Shown one piece after another: positions 1 to 5,304 of a stretch of 6,312 nt of DNA. The position numbers and the translations under genes are program-made. The DNA is from DASTYK01 sp964384585 (GTDB lineage: Bacteria; Gemmatimonadota; Gemmatimonadetes; Longimicrobiales; RSA9), in NCBI GenBank assembly GCA_964384585.1, contig CAYLME010000193.1, positions 1-6,312 on the forward strand, written 5' to 3'. Position 1 is the first letter of the stretch. Each line of letters begins with the position of its first letter. The notes beneath the pieces are model-generated. The model searched no databases and was not told the DNA's origin. It saw only the letters and a list, made by a program, of their open reading frames with translations.

Positions 1-49
1 TACCCACGTTCACGTGCGGCTTCGTCCGCTCGAACTTTGCCTTGCCCAT
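1..49 (-). CDS. tuf: Elongation factor Tu, N-terminal fragment (runs off the window)
   Basis: EF-Tu is the GTPase that delivers aminoacyl-tRNA to the ribosomal A site in the cytoplasm. Only the first 16 codons lie in the window, but they read MGKAKFERTKPHVNVG. This matches the nearly invariant EF-Tu N-terminus (MSKEKFERTKPHVNVG in E. coli), just ahead of the GHVDHGKTT P-loop, which lies outside. The ATG is at 49-47. An AGGAG ribosome binding site at 57-53 stands only three bases before it; this is short spacing but unambiguous. The gene is preceded by its own promoter (334-339 and 311-316) and a long leader, and upstream of that by a terminated tRNA-Gly gene. The rest of the gene, and probably secE-nusG or ribosomal protein genes, would follow beyond base 1; that last point is inference from common bacterial gene order. 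Confidence 0.93.
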   Translation of the reverse strand, partial: MGKAKFERTKPHVNVG

Positions 50-304
50 GGTCTCCTCGAAGTACGTATCGTACCAGGTTCAGATTTTGTCTTACCGATA
101 GCAGTGCCGGCATGGCCGGCAGAAGGCGGGTGTGTGCGCAGAACATCGCGCACGTTCCGGCAGCAGAACGCGCAGGAGTCAGCCCGCCAACATGTACAGG
201 GCTCCGGTGGTCAACGCACGGCAGGCTGTGCCGCGATGGAATGCTCCCACCTCGAGCCGCCCGGCGCTCGCCACCCTGTACGGGCGGAGCGTGTTCCGGG
301 GCAG
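50..304 (-). other. Long untranslated leader of tuf
   Basis: About 255 bases separate the predicted transcription start (near 304) from the tuf ATG, with no convincing gene inside. Two structures are visible. One is a perfect 7-bp stem with a three-base loop at 105-121. The other is a possible long-range pairing of an 8-base inverted repeat, 194-201 with 274-281. The last 45 bases before the ribosome binding site are noticeably less GC-rich, as expected for an accessible translation start. The leader could be regulatory or simply spacer. No known riboswitch family is recognised in it. Confidence 0.5.
105..121 (-). repeat. Perfect inverted repeat in the tuf leader
   Basis: A 7-bp arm TGCCGGC (minus strand) is followed by the loop CAT and the complementary arm GCCGGCA. 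In the RNA this would make a very stable hairpin about 55 bases before the tuf start codon. No T-run follows it on the minus strand, so it does not look like an intrinsic terminator. Confidence 0.5.
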
Positions 305-310
305 ACCCGT

Positions 311-339
311 AGTTTACGGGAACTTATCAAGCGAGTCAA
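311..339 (-). promoter_or_regulatory. Sigma70-like promoter for tuf
   Basis: On the minus strand there is a -35 box TTGACT (339-334, five of six consensus bases), an exactly 17-base spacer, and a -10 box TAAACT (316-311, four of six). Transcription would start near 304. It lies directly downstream of the terminator after tRNA-Gly, which is where an independent tuf promoter is needed. No competing promoter of similar quality was found nearer the tuf start. Confidence 0.65.
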
Positions 340-390
340 GGGGATGCGGCGGGTCCGGCGGCGGGTCCGCGACTGCGCGGGCAGGTGCTC

Positions 391-425
391 ACAGAAAGGA
401 CCCCGCCGCGGCTGCGACGGGGTCC
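391..425 (-). terminator. Rho-independent terminator after tRNA-Gly
   Basis: A perfect 8-bp stem (418-425 pairing with 398-405) closes a 12-base GC-rich loop. On the minus strand the stem is followed by TTTCTGT (397-391). The hairpin begins two bases after the tRNA 3' end, so the tRNA transcript stops here and tuf must be started separately. Confidence 0.75.
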
Positions 426-427
426 AG

Positions 428-501
428 AGCGGGCGATGGGATTCGAACCCACGACATTCAGCTTGGAAGGCTGACGCTCTAGCCAGCTGAGCTACGCCCG
501 C
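428..501 (-). tRNA. tRNA-Gly (anticodon UCC)
   Basis: A 74-base cloverleaf folds fully on the minus strand. The acceptor stem GCGGGCG/CGCCCGC joins 501-495 with 435-429. The D arm is GCTC/GAGC, the anticodon stem TCAGC/GCTGA carries a CTTCCAA loop (anticodon TCC), and the T arm is GTGGG/CCCAT (one G-U pair) around TTCGAAT. The discriminator base at 428 is U, usual for bacterial tRNA-Gly. The 3' CCA is not encoded (the next bases are CTG), so it must be added by nucleotidyltransferase. The gene lies 158 bases downstream of the channel gene and 378 bases upstream of tuf, all on the same strand, and is closed by its own terminator. It reads GGA and, by wobble, GGG codons. Confidence 0.97.
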
Positions 502-659
502 ACGTACGAGTGTCCCGTTGTCGCGAGGCTTGCGGGGGGTACTCCGGCAAGGCGACCGGGCAGGAAATCTCGCGCAAGTCCGCGCGCCGAGCAAGACGCA
601 ACGCGCTTCTGCCGCGCGTGATTTCGCGACGGGTGATCACCGTTCGTCGCGTGCCACGA
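502..659. other. Intergenic stretch between the channel gene and tRNA-Gly
   Basis: No gene or second tRNA is seen in these 158 bases; in particular there is no T-loop motif for the tRNA-Tyr that often precedes tRNA-Gly. The only structure is a 7-bp inverted repeat (625-631 with 645-651) just after the channel stop codon, enclosing the palindrome GGTGATCACC (632-641). On the minus strand it is followed by AAATCAC rather than a T-run, so it is a poor intrinsic terminator, and the tRNA might be reached by read-through. I found no convincing promoter immediately upstream of the tRNA. Confidence 0.45.
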
Positions 660-1907
660 TCAGTCGACCGCCGCTGCAGCCGCCCCGGATGCCAGGCCCG
701 CCACGTCATAACCCGACGGCCGCTGGTAGACGCGCAGGCCGAACTCCGGCACCATCGACAGTATGTGATCGAAGACGTCGGCCTGGATCGACTCGTAATG
801 CGCCCAGCGCGTGTCGTTGGTGAACACGTAGATCTCCAGCGGCAGGCCCTCCGGTGTGGGTGCAAGCTGGCGGACGAGGAACGTCATCTCCTGGTGGATG
901 CGGGGGTGGTCACGCAGATACGCGATGATGTAGGCGCGCAGCGTGCCGATGTTCGTGAGCCGGCGCGCGTTCGGAATGAGTGCCGTGTCGCCGGCGTAGC
1001 GCGCATTGTACTCGGCGAGCTCCTCTGTCTTCTGCGTCATGTAGTCGGAGATCAGAGCGAAGCGCGAGAAGCGCTCGATCTCCTCATCGGTCAGGAACCG
1101 CACGGTCGAGGTATTGATGTGGATCGCGCGCTTGATGCGGCGTCCGCCGCCCTCGAACATGCTGCGCCAGTTCTTGAAGCTGTGTTCCAGGAACTTGTGT
1201 GTCGGTATGACCGTGAGCGTCTTGTCCCAGTTGAGGACCTTCACGTTGTTCAGCGCGATATCGACGACGTCGCCGTCCGCGTTGAACTGCGGCATCTCGA
1301 TCCAGTCGCCGACGCGTACGAGGTCGTTGTTGGTGAGCTGCACGCTGGCGACGAGGGAGAGCAGCGTATCGCGGAAGACGAGCAGGATGACAGCCATCAT
1401 CGCGCCCAGGCCGCTCACGAAATACCACGGTGTGCGACCGGCCAGGCGGGAGATGATGAAGATCAGCGCGATCGCATAGAGGAAGATCTTGGCGAGCTGG
1501 ATGTAGCTCTTGATCGGTCGCCGGTCCGCGAGCGGGAGCCGCTGATAGAGCGTGTGCCCGGCCGTCAGCACGGCGTCGAAGACGAGCGCACCGACCAGGA
1601 TGAACGTCGCGCTGACCAGTCGCTGGATCAGGTCCAGCCAGACGGGATCGATGCCGGGGATGAAGCGGACGCCCACCTGCAGGACGAGCAGGGGCGCAAA
1701 GGCGGCCATGCGCACCAGTACCCGCTGGTCCAGGACGATCTCGTCCCAGCTGGCCCGCGTGCGCTGGACCAGTGCGCGCACGACGCTGACCAGGAACCAG
1801 CGGATTCCCAGATAGACCACGCCAGCCATGAGGAGTACGAGCACCGCGCCGGCCAGCGTGCCCATTCCACCGGTACCGAACATCCGCGTCCACCATTCGT
1901 GCATCAT
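660..1907 (-). CDS. ybdG: YbdG-type miniconductance mechanosensitive channel (MscS superfamily)
   Basis: This is a probable inner-membrane channel that opens under membrane tension to release solutes during osmotic downshock. The 415-residue product has the same length as E. coli YbdG. Five hydrophobic segments are visible at about residues 17-39, 66-84, 95-115, 138-155 and 161-181; the last (SGLGAMMAVILLVFRD) is the pore-lining helix of the MscS family. The MscS beta domain follows at about 185-245 (NNDLVRVGDWIEMP, NVKVLNWDKT, IPTHKF, SFKNW). The C-terminal cytoplasmic part carries blocks typical of YbdG: GGRRIKR, TNIGTLRAY, MTFLVRQLAP, GLPLEIY, YESIQADVFDHI, EFGLR. The start is the first of two adjacent ATGs (1907-1905), with AGGA eight bases upstream. 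An in-frame extension further upstream exists but has no membrane or family sequence and is not credited. The tail is alanine-rich. It is divergent from the 129-residue gene. Assignment is from remembered family sequence, not a search. Confidence 0.93.
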   Translation of the reverse strand: MMHEWWTRMFGTGGMGTLAGAVLVLLMAGVVYLGIRWFLVSVVRALVQRTRASWDEIVLDQRVLVRMAAFAPLLVLQVGVRFIPGIDPVWLDLIQRLVSATFILVGALVFDAVLTAGHTLYQRLPLADRRPIKSYIQLAKIFLYAIALIFIISRLAGRTPWYFVSGLGAMMAVILLVFRDTLLSLVASVQLTNNDLVRVGDWIEMPQFNADGDVVDIALNNVKVLNWDKTLTVIPTHKFLEHSFKNWRSMFEGGGRRIKRAIHINTSTVRFLTDEEIERFSRFALISDYMTQKTEELAEYNARYAGDTALIPNARRLTNIGTLRAYIIAYLRDHPRIHQEMTFLVRQLAPTPEGLPLEIYVFTNDTRWAHYESIQADVFDHILSMVPEFGLRVYQRPSGYDVAGLASGAAAAAVD

Positions 1908-1942
1908 TGCTCTCTTCCTGGGGTTCCCGGTCGCGAGAGGGC

Positions 1943-1969
1943 AAGATAACACGCGGGCACGGGACGCAA
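1943..1969 (-). promoter_or_regulatory. Possible promoter of the channel gene
   Basis: The minus strand has an extended -10 element, TG-T-TATCTT (1951-1943), about 36 bases before the ATG. A weak -35-like TTGCGT (1969-1964) sits 15 bases upstream of the hexamer. The spacer is shorter than ideal, so the extended -10 would have to do most of the work. It lies in the 127-base gap between two divergent genes. No equally good candidate was found for the plus-strand gene. Confidence 0.35.
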
Positions 1970-2034
1970 TCCGCTGGAACGTTTCTGGCCTGCCGTGAGG
2001 CCGTGCTGGCGCACGATCCTGACGCGGAGGCCGG

Positions 2035-2424
2035 ATGACAGACGAGCGACACGAGGATCCTGCGCGGATTGCCGGAACGCTGCGCACGTGGGCAGAGGCA
2101 ATCCGTGAGGACACACCACCTTCGGTGGACGCGGAGCGCGCCGAGCGGAACGCTGTGATGGCGGACATGCTCGAGCGTGCGGCTGGCCTGCTGCTCGAGC
2201 GTTATGCCGAGCAGGGCCTGCTCGCGGCGGTCAGGTGCGCCAACGCGATCAGCGCTGCCGGCGTACCGCCGGGCTACGACCTGGCGCAGGTATATACAAA
2301 TGGTGACGAGGTGGTCGTCGTTGGCGAGCCGTTGCCGGACCGGCCGCATGACTGCGCGGTCATGGGGTGCGGTCCCTCCGCGCACGTGATCTTCCGTACG
2401 AGCGGCAGCGCCAGGCAGGAATGA
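2035..2424 (+). CDS. Hypothetical protein, 129 residues
   Basis: I do not recognise this protein. It is probably real: the start ATG has GGAGG at 2026-2030 four bases before it, an in-frame stop at 2020-2022 fixes the start, codon use is like that of its neighbours, and a strong terminator begins three bases after the stop. The sequence is soluble, with no signal peptide or membrane segment. Residues about 8-75 are rich in Ala, Glu, Leu and Arg and should be mostly helical. Residues 80-122 look like a short beta-rich part (YDLAQVYTNGDEVVVVGEPL, then HDCAVMGCGPSAHVIFR). It has three cysteines, C68, C107 and C112; the last two with H105 could form a small metal or disulfide site, but that is a guess. 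It is the only plus-strand gene here, divergent from the channel gene and convergent with tRNA-Thr and cysS. Confidence 0.75.
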   Translation: MTDERHEDPARIAGTLRTWAEAIREDTPPSVDAERAERNAVMADMLERAAGLLLERYAEQGLLAAVRCANAISAAGVPPGYDLAQVYTNGDEVVVVGEPLPDRPHDCAVMGCGPSAHVIFRTSGSARQE

Positions 2425-2427
2425 GCA

Positions 2428-2470
2428 GAGCCGCCGGCGCTCATTCGCGCTGGCGGCTCCTTGTCATGTT
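2428..2470 (+). terminator. Rho-independent terminator after the hypothetical gene
   Basis: A 13-bp GC-rich stem (2428-2440 with 2447-2459, one G-U pair) closes a six-base loop. On the plus strand it is followed by CTTGTCATGTT. It starts three bases after the TGA of the 129-residue gene. On the minus strand the flank TGCTCATTCC is less T-rich, so it might also weakly terminate transcripts leaving tRNA-Thr, which would suit its convergent position. Confidence 0.7.
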
Positions 2471-2482
2471 CGATACTCCGAG

Positions 2483-2554
2483 AGCCGGCGGTCGGGATTG
2501 AACCGACGACCGCCCGATTACAAATCGGGTGCTCTACCGCTGAGCTACGCCGGC
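2483..2554 (-). tRNA. tRNA-Thr (anticodon UGU)
   Basis: A 72-base cloverleaf folds fully on the minus strand. The acceptor stem GCCGGCG/CGCCGGC joins 2554-2548 with 2490-2484. The D arm is GCTC/GAGC with a short AGCGGTA loop, the anticodon stem CCCGA/TCGGG carries a TTTGTAA loop (anticodon TGT), and the T arm is GTCGG/CCGAC around TTCAATC. The discriminator at 2483 is U, and CCA is not encoded (the next bases are CTC). It lies 53 bases after the cysS stop and may be processed from the cysS transcript. A TTGCCC...GATCTT pair with a 17-base spacer in that gap is a weak alternative promoter. Confidence 0.97.
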
Positions 2555-2607
2555 GTCGGACAGAAGATCGCAGAAATGGCGAACGGGGGCAACGGTGTCG
2601 CGCGTCC

Positions 2608-4059
2608 TCACGCCTTCTTCCACCGCACGCCGCCCGGAGTGTCCTCCACGACGACGCCGGCCGCCGCAAGCTCGTCGCGGATGCGGTCTGCGGCCGCGAA
2701 GTCGCGGCGGCTGCGCGCATCGACGCGCGCCGCGATGCGCTCCTCGACCCAGTTCGCGAATCCGGCCTCGACGCTCGTCGCTTCTTCGCGTGCGAGTCCG
2801 AGCACGCCGAAGACGTCATCCATGCGATCGAGCGCGCTGCGAGCCGCCTCGAGGTCCGCACCAGCGACTTCCCTCCCCGCTGTGTCGAGCGCCGCATTCG
2901 ACTCGCGCACGAAGTCGAACAGTGCCGCGAGTGCGCCAGGCGTGTTCAGGTCGTCGTCCATCGCGTCCTCGAACCGCTGGAGCGCACGCGCCGCGATGTC
3001 GGCCAGGCCGGATGCCGGCGCACTGCCCTCGCTCAGCGCTGTCTCCTGCAGGCGCCGGTCGAAATCGAGCAGCCGCTGGATCGCGTTCTTCGCGTCCGCC
3101 AGACCGGCGAAGGAGAAGTTCATCTCCTTGCGGTACTGCGCGCCGATCAGGATGAAGCGGATCGCGGCGGCGGAGTGGCCCATGTCGAGGAGCTGGCCGA
3201 TGGTGAAGTCGTTCTGTTTCGACTTCGACATCTTCTCGCCGTTGACGAGCAGGTGCTTGACGTGCAGCCAGTAGCGCACGAACGGCCTGCCGGTCGCGCC
3301 TTCCGACTGTGCGATCTCGTCCTCGTGGTGCGGAAACACGAGGTCTTCGCCGCCGGTGTGGATGTCGAATGTCTCGCCCAGCTCGGCCATGCTCATCGCG
3401 GAGCACTCGATATGCCAGCCGGGACGTCCTTCGCCCCAGGGCGTCTGCCATGCGGCGCCCACGGCGCGATCGCTGTCCTTCACCGCCTTCCACAGCGCGA
3501 AGTCGCGCGCGTCCTCCTTCTCGTACTCGTCGGCATCGATCGCGCGTGTGGCGAGGCCGGCACCCGCACGCGTATCGACCAGCTCGATGCGGCTCAGCGT
3601 GCCGTAGCCCGGGAAGCTGTTGATCGCGAAGTAGACGGACCCGTCCTTCTCGTAGGCGTGACCGTTCTCGATCAGTCGCTCGATGATCGAGATCATTTCA
3701 CCGATGTGATCGGTCGCGCGCGGGTAGGCGTCGGCGGGACGGATGCCGAGACGTCCCAGGTCGCGCTGGAAGTTCTCGATCTGCGGCGCCGTGATCTCCG
3801 CGATCGGGATCGCACGTGCGACCGCGTCATTGATGATCTTGTCTTCGACGTCCGTCAGGTTCATCACGAACCGTACGCCGTACCCCTTCCACTCGAGATA
3901 GCGGTGGAGGAGATCGTTGAAGACGAACGTGCGGAAGTTGCCAATGTGCGGCGGGCGGTAGACTGTCGGGCCGCACGCATAGACACCGACGCTGGACGCG
4001 TCGGCGGGCTCGAACGTCTCGAGGGAGCGGGTCAGCGTATTGTAGAAGCGCAGCGCCAT
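2608..4059 (-). CDS. cysS: Cysteinyl-tRNA synthetase
   Basis: This is a cytoplasmic class I aminoacyl-tRNA synthetase that attaches cysteine to tRNA-Cys in an ATP-dependent reaction. The 483-residue product is slightly longer than the roughly 460 residues of E. coli. The class I signature appears as PHIGNFRTF (residues 37-45, a HIGN form of HIGH) and the second signature as KMSKS (276-280). The four zinc ligands expected for selective cysteine binding are in place: C29 (in ACGPTVY), C219 (WHIECSAM), H244 and E248 (FPHHEDEIA). NLTDVEDKI (67-75) and the DALR-like helical C-terminal region (about 340-483) complete the layout, so the enzyme looks functional. The ATG at 4059-4057 has AGGA six bases upstream. 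It follows the exported NTF2-like gene after 103 bases and is followed by tRNA-Thr on the same strand. Confidence 0.98.
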   Translation of the reverse strand: MALRFYNTLTRSLETFEPADASSVGVYACGPTVYRPPHIGNFRTFVFNDLLHRYLEWKGYGVRFVMNLTDVEDKIINDAVARAIPIAEITAPQIENFQRDLGRLGIRPADAYPRATDHIGEMISIIERLIENGHAYEKDGSVYFAINSFPGYGTLSRIELVDTRAGAGLATRAIDADEYEKEDARDFALWKAVKDSDRAVGAAWQTPWGEGRPGWHIECSAMSMAELGETFDIHTGGEDLVFPHHEDEIAQSEGATGRPFVRYWLHVKHLLVNGEKMSKSKQNDFTIGQLLDMGHSAAAIRFILIGAQYRKEMNFSFAGLADAKNAIQRLLDFDRRLQETALSEGSAPASGLADIAARALQRFEDAMDDDLNTPGALAALFDFVRESNAALDTAGREVAGADLEAARSALDRMDDVFGVLGLAREEATSVEAGFANWVEERIAARVDARSRRDFAAADRIRDELAAAGVVVEDTPGGVRWKKA

Positions 4060-4103
4060 GTCGGATCCTGTATGAGTCGAACGGGCGCCGCGATGTCAGG
4101 AAG

Positions 4104-4145
4104 TGCCGGCAGCGACCATCAGCACGCGGTGCTCCGGGGCCGGCA
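4104..4145 (-). repeat. Nested hairpin in the gap before cysS
   Basis: Inside the 103-base gap between the NTF2-like gene and cysS, a 7-bp outer stem (TGCCGGC/GCCGGCA, 4139-4145 with 4104-4110) encloses a 5-bp inner stem (AGCAC/GTGCT, 4129-4133 with 4121-4125) with a three-base loop. On the minus strand it is followed by CTTCCTGAC, which is too poor in T for a confident intrinsic terminator. It could act as an attenuator, a processing site or transcript protection between the pyr genes and cysS, or be chance in GC-rich DNA. Confidence 0.35.
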
Positions 4146-4162
4146 TGCTGTCCTGTGGAACG

Positions 4163-4585
4163 TCAGGGCATGACGCGGATCTCCGTGACCCTCCAGCCCT
4201 GGTCCTCCCTGACGAATGCAACGAATACGGTGCGACGCTCGGGTATGGTAGTGCCTCGCGGACGCGTGATCCACTCCAGCTCGCCGAATGCGCGCTGCGG
4301 CCGGCCGCCGACCATGCGCGTGACGCCCGGCTTCACCGAGACCGTCTCCTGATCCTCGAACAGGCGCCGCAGCGCGGCGGCCGCCTGGCGCGACGCAACC
4401 GGCCGGCTGCGTCCGGCGTCGAATTCGAGCGCAAAGCCGCTGGCCGCGGCGCTGCCCGTGAGGCCACGCACGTCACCGCGCTCCCACATCTTCGCAACGC
4501 GCTGCATCGCGGCGTCGAGGTCCTGCTGCGCATGGATCGGCGCGGCCAGGAGCAGGAGAGCGACGAGTGTGGCGAGCCGGATCAC
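4163..4585 (-). CDS. Small exported protein, NTF2-like (DUF4783-like)
   Basis: The 140-residue product begins with a clear signal peptide: MIR, then a hydrophobic run (LATLVALLLLAAP) and a likely signal peptidase site after HA at residue 19. The mature chain (about 120 residues) has a leading amphipathic helix (DAAMQRVAKMWERGD), a central SRQAAAALRRLFED helix, and strands ending in ERRTVFVAFVREDQGWRVTEIRVMP. That helix-plus-curved-sheet pattern resembles small NTF2-fold proteins such as DUF4783 of Bacteroidota. The resemblance is by eye, and no catalytic residues can be named. It should act outside the inner membrane. The start is GTG (4585-4583), overlapping the pyrF TGA as GTGA, with GGAGG (4594-4590) four bases upstream, so its translation is probably coupled to pyrF. 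Why a periplasmic protein rides with pyrimidine genes is not evident. Confidence 0.85.
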   Translation of the reverse strand: MIRLATLVALLLLAAPIHAQQDLDAAMQRVAKMWERGDVRGLTGSAAASGFALEFDAGRSRPVASRQAAAALRRLFEDQETVSVKPGVTRMVGGRPQRAFGELEWITRPRGTTIPERRTVFVAFVREDQGWRVTEIRVMP

Positions 4586-5283
4586 GCGACCTCCGGAACC
4601 GCGAACGCATGGCGGATCTGCTGCACCACGGCCACCGGATCCGCCGCCTGCCAGATCGGGCGCCCCACGACGAGATAATCAGCGCCCGCACGAACGGCTG
4701 CCTCCGGCGTCGCGATCCGCGCCTGGTCGCCGGCCTCGGAATCCGCGGGGCGGATGCCTGGCGTGACGACGAGGAAACGGGCCCCATGGCGTCGCCTCAT
4801 CATCTCGGCCTCGAGCGCCGAGCAGACGACGCCGTGGACGCCCGCGGCGGCGGCGATATCGCTCAGGCGGGAGACCTCGTCACGGACGGAGAGCAGCTCG
4901 CGGTTCCAGACCTCTTCGACGCCCGCGGGCGTGAACGAGGTCAGGATCGTCACGGCGAGGACGCGCGGCCCCTTCTTGCCGGCGGCCTCCGCGGCCGCCT
5001 TCAGCATGTCGGTACCGCCAGCCGCATGCACGGTCAGCAGATCGACACCGTGCGACGTTGCGGACTCCACGGCATTCGCAACCGTGCTCGGGATATCGTG
5101 GAACTTGAGGTCCAGGAACACGCGCTTGCCGCGGCCGGCCAGCTCTTCGAGGAGCCGCGGTCCGGTCCGCGTGAAGAGGGGTGAGCCCACCTTGTACCAG
5201 CCAACCGCATCGCCGATTCGATCGACGAGGCCCAGGGCTTCGTCGCTCGACGGGAGATCGAGCGCAACAATGAGGTCGGCCAT
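4582..5283 (-). CDS. pyrF: Orotidine-5'-phosphate decarboxylase
   Basis: This enzyme converts orotidine monophosphate to UMP with release of CO2, the last step of de novo pyrimidine synthesis in the cytoplasm. The 233-residue length is typical of the short bacterial (type 1) form. The catalytic set is present: D9 (VALDL), K31 (WYKVG), and the D58-K60-D63 network in LDLKFHDIPSTV. The phosphate-binding end carries TPGIRP (174-179) and YLVVGRPI (203-210). The start ATG at 5283-5281 has only a weak purine-rich site (AGAAG) upstream, so efficient translation may rely on ribosomes leaving pyrD 21 bases earlier. Its TGA overlaps the GTG of the next gene. Confidence 0.98.
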   Translation of the reverse strand: MADLIVALDLPSSDEALGLVDRIGDAVGWYKVGSPLFTRTGPRLLEELAGRGKRVFLDLKFHDIPSTVANAVESATSHGVDLLTVHAAGGTDMLKAAAEAAGKKGPRVLAVTILTSFTPAGVEEVWNRELLSVRDEVSRLSDIAAAAGVHGVVCSALEAEMMRRRHGARFLVVTPGIRPADSEAGDQARIATPEAAVRAGADYLVVGRPIWQAADPVAVVQQIRHAFAVPEVA

Positions 5284-5304
5284 GTCGCTTCTGCTTCTTT
5301 CGGT

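Noticed and set aside
1..156. A minus-strand out-of-frame reading from an ATG in the tuf leader (about 156) that stays open into tuf up to the window edge.
   Set aside because: It overlaps tuf in the wrong frame, lacks a good ribosome binding site, and openness over about 50 codons is common in GC-rich DNA.
50..427. A possible further tRNA (Thr or Tyr) between tRNA-Gly and tuf.
   Set aside because: I found no T-loop (GGTTCAA/TTCGA) motif with flanking stems on either strand. The GGTTCAG at 77-83 has no matching arms.
14..490. Several plus-strand frames in the tuf leader and tRNA-Gly region.
   Set aside because: They overlap the terminator and the tRNA in antisense, have no ribosome binding site worth noting, and give low-complexity Arg-rich proteins.
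625..651. An inverted repeat just after the channel stop codon as a terminator.
   Set aside because: The stem is good, but the following minus-strand bases are AAATCAC, with no T-run. It is kept only as a note in the intergenic entry.
510..1949. A long plus-strand open frame of 479 codons opposite the channel gene.
   Set aside because: It is an antisense shadow. It also crosses the tRNA-channel gap, its protein is rich in Arg, Asp and His without domains, and the minus strand carries a fully recognisable YbdG protein.
1908..2168. An upstream in-frame extension of the channel protein by 87 residues.
   Set aside because: The family length of 415 residues, the ribosome binding site in front of the MMHEWW start, and overlap of the extension with the divergent gene all argue for the shorter form.
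2461..4173. A plus-strand open frame of 570 codons opposite cysS.
   Set aside because: It runs antisense through tRNA-Thr and all of cysS. Long antisense frames are expected in GC-rich genes, and no family is recognisable in the translation.
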